Assembly: GCF_017874615.1 (NCBI RefSeq)
Contig: NZ_JAGIKV010000002.1
Span: 372,001 to 436,000, forward strand
Origin: Paenibacillus xylanexedens
GTDB taxonomy: Bacteria; Bacillota; Bacilli; Paenibacillales; Paenibacillaceae
Length of the DNA stretch: 64,000 nucleotides
Direction: 5' to 3'
The notes beneath the pieces were generated by a model, which saw only the letters and a program-made list of their open reading frames with translations, searched no databases and had not been told where the DNA came from. A program made the position numbers and the translations under genes. Shown in pieces: positions 60,490 through 64,000 of the stretch. Position 1 is the first letter of the stretch, and every line of letters starts with the position of its first letter.

Positions 60490-62446
60490 GTTGTACCACC
60501 GCCTTTTGCATTCATACGATAATACAATCCTTTCCTCTGCATCAGTTGTTCATGCGTTCCATCCTCGGCAATTCGGCCATGTTCCATCACAAGGATGCGA
60601 GAGCACTGACGAGCAACCTCCATCCGATGTGTGACGAGTAATCCTATTCTTCCTTTCATAAAATTCAGCAAGTGATTCATCACGTTCTGTTCTGTCTGAA
60701 TATCCAGGGATGACGTTGGTTCGTCCAGAATATACAGATCAGATGACCTCGTAAAGAGTCTAGCAAGCGACAGTCGCTGTTGTTGGCCTCCAGATAGATT
60801 GGCCCCTTTCTCATGCAACATTGCTGCGTATTGTCCTTCCTGTGCCTCAATATATTCATGCAAACCTGCCTGCTCTGCCGCAAACTTCACTCTGTCCAAT
60901 GTAACGTCTGAACTCAGACGAATATTATCTTCAATCGTTCCTGTGAAAAAAGTAGGTGTCTGCGGCATATACGTCAGTCTGGATTGATTATCCATCTCTA
61001 TATAATCTGCAACATGTTTGTTACCTAGTAATACGCTTCCGTATGTTGGCTCGATCAACCCTGCACACACTTGGCACAGTGTAGATTTGCCAGCACCGCT
61101 GGAGCCAACTACCGCAACCAGTCCACCAGGAACCAGATTAAGCGTAATCTGATCCAAAATCGTCCGACCACTGTTTTCATCTATTACCGTAACCTGTTGA
61201 AGACGTAGCATAGCAATTTCGTTCTCTTTATGTGCCCCTTTTTGTGTATTCCCTTGATCTTGGTTACAAATTCCCTGTGCAAGCTCCTCGTGCTTAGTAT
61301 TGGATGCGTCTGTCTTCTTGTTCTCCGCCAATTTCAACCATGCAGAGATACGTCCAAATGCACCCACGCTGGCTTGCATCTGACTCCACTGGCTGGACAA
61401 GCCGAGTACTGGCCACACCACCAGTTCAAACAGCAGACTACTTGCAACAACCATGCCCGGAGACAAAGTTCCCCTAGCCGCTGACAAAGCAATAAGGAAC
61501 AACGCTGCCAATTGAGCGAGACCAAACACCGCCATCGCCACGTTATCCGACATACTCAGGGTCATCTGCAACTTAGCCTGAACATGATTCAATGATTGCT
61601 GTTGTGTCCGAAAACGAGCGAGAAACCACGGTGAAGCATTATACATCTGAATCACCGGTATCCCTTCAACATACTGTTGGATCTGTTCTTGGGACTCGCC
61701 TTCCCTGGATTCGACCTCATCGGACAGATGTACAATTCGCTGATCATACAACCTCGCCGTGAACCAGATTGCCCCTGCACTTACCAAGGCAATAACCGCA
61801 ACCCATGCATCTGCTCTGTACAAGTATCCCAGCGATAGAGCAATGATGAATACAACCGTAACACCCTCTGCAATAGCCTCCACAACTTCTGCACCATGTT
61901 TGGTGTCTTCCTTGATGCGAAGCATCACATCCCCGGACTTCTGTCTGCGCACCCAGGAATAGGGCATCCGGTTTAACAGTTTCAACAGATCCATGGACAT
62001 ATCCCGTTGCATCGATTCCTTGAGCCATACCAGCACATAACGATGCATCGCGAGAAATATGATAAATCCTGCCAGAATGGCGATGAAAATCATTGCGGTG
62101 GCATTAAGCTGTTCCTGTCCCCCATCATGAATAGCATCCACGAAGAATCCCTGTACAAAGGCTAGTCCCCAATCAAAGACGCATCTGCTGCGATAAAAAT
62201 GAACAAGATCGCTACAGCTAATCCATAAGGCTTCATCCAGCGAAAAATAACGGGCCATACCGTTGCCAATGATATAGCTTGTTTTGGGTCATCTGAAACA
62301 TCACTTTCGTTCATCTGATGATGAGCTTCTATTTCATTATTTTCATTTTCATTATTTTCATTTAACTCATATGCTCCGCTTTTCTCATGACTGCTTTTCA
62401 TTTCAACGTCATCGGCATATGCTGCATCTTCGGTCTTGTTACTCAT
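60486..62446 (-). pseudogene. ABC exporter subunit B, frameshifted
   Basis: Starts MSNKTEDAAYADDVEMKSSH (ATG 62446, GGAGG before it), breaks frame near 62165 after IFIAADASLIGD and continues in another frame as WGLAFVQGFFVDAIHDGG. The rest is a complete half-transporter with six membrane segments, Walker A GSSGAGKST, signature LSGGQQQRLSL and Walker B YILDEPTSSLD. It overlaps the end of the upstream half-transporter. Either a genuine mutation or a sequencing slip in TTTGATTGGGG. Partner of the gene at 62439. Confidence 0.7.
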
Positions 62447-64000
62447 GCTGTTCCTCCACTTCCGTATCCTGCTCCGCAATATAACTTCGATATCCGTTTG
62501 GCCGATCCAGCAATTCACGATGAGTCCCCGTATCTTCGACGCGTCCCTTCTGGATATAGATGACCTGATCTGCCCGTTCTATCAGCGATAATCGATGAGT
62601 AACTGCAATAACCGTTGTGCCTTTGTCAAGAGTGATTCGGGCAAAGAGATCATTCAATCGTTGCTCATGCCACGGGTCTTGAGATGACGTCGGTTCATCC
62701 AACAAAAGAATATCCGGGTTCCTCAGCAGCGCTCTGGCTAGACTAATACGCTGAAGCTCACCACCCGACATCGTCCCGCCTTGTGGCTGAAGCTCTGTCC
62801 CATAACCGAGCGATTGACGCATAATCGCGTCATGTGCATGCGTCATATGGGCCGCAACCTTTGCTTGATCAGCAGATATCTCCTCTTGTCCAAAAACAAT
62901 ATTCTCTTCCACTGTACCTGTGAAAATAAAGGCTTGTTGCGGAACATACACCTGATTGACATGCGCTGTCTGAACTTCGTGCATATCCTTCAGTAAATTC
63001 TTCTGATTCATGACCTGGATCGAACCAGTAACAGGCGTATCTAATCCGGCTATTAATTTCAATAACGTGGTTTTCCCGCATCCACTTGGCCCCGTGATTA
63101 CAGTAAGCTTTCCTTTCTTGGCCTCAAAAGAAATATCTGTTAACACTTCTTCTTGCTCCGCATACCTATAAGACACATGCTGCACGTTGATGCCAGCCGG
63201 TTTAGATTGCTTTTCAAGCTGGTCTAAATACGTATCGGACTGTACATATATATTAGTACCGGTATTAGCAACCGTGTTCTTTCTCTCCAAATCCAGCACC
63301 TCAAAGATTCTGGACGCATGAGAAGCCGAACCAATAAAATCATTCCACAGCCCAGATAACGATTCAATCGGACGAGTTAACTGACTGCTTGCTACCAGAA
63401 AAGCTGCCAATCCTCCTACATCCATATGTCCATTCAGGACCTGCATGCCGCCTAGATAGAGAATCAGAATCATGCCACCATACGTCGAGACCCGTCCGGC
63501 TGCTTCCGAAAGTCGTTGTAACACAGATACGGACATCGTATGTCTGAACACTTGATCCATACGATCTTTAAAATGATGGTGTACATAACCCGCGAGTCCG
63601 TAACTTCGGATCTCAACCGGGGCTTGCATGATTTCAGTCAGTATCTCATCTCTTGACGCTGCGCTGGCATTCAACTGATCATGCCGTCTTTGTAGACGTT
63701 TACCAAGTCCTACCGTTACAAGAGGATAGATTAATGTGAATGCAATGATAGCCAACGACAGCGGCAAGTTAACCCAGCTGAAGTAAGCAAAGGCAAGAAT
63801 CAGCTGAATGATATTTTTCGCGAGTTCAATGCCATGTTGGTTGATCCCCTTCTGTGCTTCCTTGGCTGAAGTCCAGACCCTAGAGGTTAGGTCACCCGTA
63901 TGATAATGTGCCAGATCGCGAGTCTCTGTGTTACCAAGGGAGGAGAGCAGTAGAGACTGCACAGACAATAATGTCTTTTGCTGGAATAACGTCTCGACCC
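62439..64000 (-). CDS. ABC exporter subunit A, partial
   Basis: The frame is open to the window edge; about 509 residues are visible. Membrane segments, then the ATPase with Walker A GPSGCGKTT, signature MSGGELQRISLARA, Walker B ILLLDEPTSSQD and switch AVTHR. The signature matches well, so it is a catalytic half. Together with the next gene it forms a heterodimeric exporter for a drug, lipid or peptide. The start lies beyond 64000. Confidence 0.9.
   Translation of the reverse strand, partial: VETLFQQKTLLSVQSLLLSSLGNTETRDLAHYHTGDLTSRVWTSAKEAQKGINQHGIELAKNIIQLILAFAYFSWVNLPLSLAIIAFTLIYPLVTVGLGKRLQRRHDQLNASAASRDEILTEIMQAPVEIRSYGLAGYVHHHFKDRMDQVFRHTMSVSVLQRLSEAAGRVSTYGGMILILYLGGMQVLNGHMDVGGLAAFLVASSQLTRPIESLSGLWNDFIGSASHASRIFEVLDLERKNTVANTGTNIYVQSDTYLDQLEKQSKPAGINVQHVSYRYAEQEEVLTDISFEAKKGKLTVITGPSGCGKTTLLKLIAGLDTPVTGSIQVMNQKNLLKDMHEVQTAHVNQVYVPQQAFIFTGTVEENIVFGQEEISADQAKVAAHMTHAHDAIMRQSLGYGTELQPQGGTMSGGELQRISLARALLRNPDILLLDEPTSSQDPWHEQRLNDLFARITLDKGTTVIAVTHRLSLIERADQVIYIQKGRVEDTGTHRELLDRPNGYRSYIAEQDTEVEEQHE

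Overview
The window looks like a Paenibacillus-type (Bacillota) chromosome. The signs are a YesM/YesN-type two-component system beside an LplABC-type sugar importer, an AraC regulator fused to a siderophore-binding domain, a Spo0E-like peptide, a FusB-type protein, an HxlR regulator, and strong GGAGG-type ribosome sites throughout. Most genes lie on the minus strand.

Layout. 1-15.9 kb is ordinary chromosome: small hypothetical genes, a HxlR/Nudix operon divergent from a flavodoxin-fold oxidoreductase, an EF-G-binding protein, an FGGY sugar kinase, two sugar ABC permeases divergent from a sensor kinase, response regulator and solute-binding lipoprotein, then a Spo0E-like peptide and an XRE regulator. 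15.9-26.3 kb is an AT-rich row of minus-strand genes separated by palindromic repeats (array 1). 26.4-32.4 kb holds a serine hydrolase and small housekeeping or hypothetical genes. 32.4-32.6 kb is a collapsed copy of a recombinase platform. 32.7-34.9 kb is a WXG100/lipase pair with a divergent lipoprotein. 35-38.8 kb is a Fur-box siderophore locus. 38.8-47.4 kb is a mixture of small genes, including a secreted HNH toxin with a SUKH immunity protein. 47.45-55.5 kb is a second repeat-separated cassette array with a frameshifted tyrosine recombinase at its head, bracketed by two related clusters of short hairpins (array 2). 55.5-64 kb is a B12-binding radical SAM gene, RecQ and a heterodimeric ABC exporter cut by the window end.

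The main discovery is that arrays 1 and 2 are built like integrons. Each minus-strand cassette gene ends at an imperfect palindrome with outer boxes of the form TAAC...GTTA, spacer, then TATTCACG...CGTGAATA. The six or seven bases at the two ends of most cassettes match each other, as expected if the cassette circularises and recombines between G and TT of GTTRRRY. Many of the centres fold into two or three small hairpins closed by C-GNAT-G loops, which suggests folded single-stranded recombination substrates. At the head of array 2 is a tyrosine recombinase whose end resembles IntI (SPLD) but which lacks the IntI-specific insertion. The tail of the same gene, with the same attI-like and promoter-like region, recurs at 26.1-26.3 kb and 32.4-32.5 kb, so three platforms existed, all now damaged. 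The cassettes encode HNH and PD-(D/E)XK-like nucleases, a TRADD-N-associated membrane domain, a RelA/SpoT synthetase domain, a HEPN-like protein and unknowns, a set that looks like phage defence or conflict genes.

Limits: everything was read by eye without searches. Family names rest on recognisable motifs, and folding and homology claims need computation.
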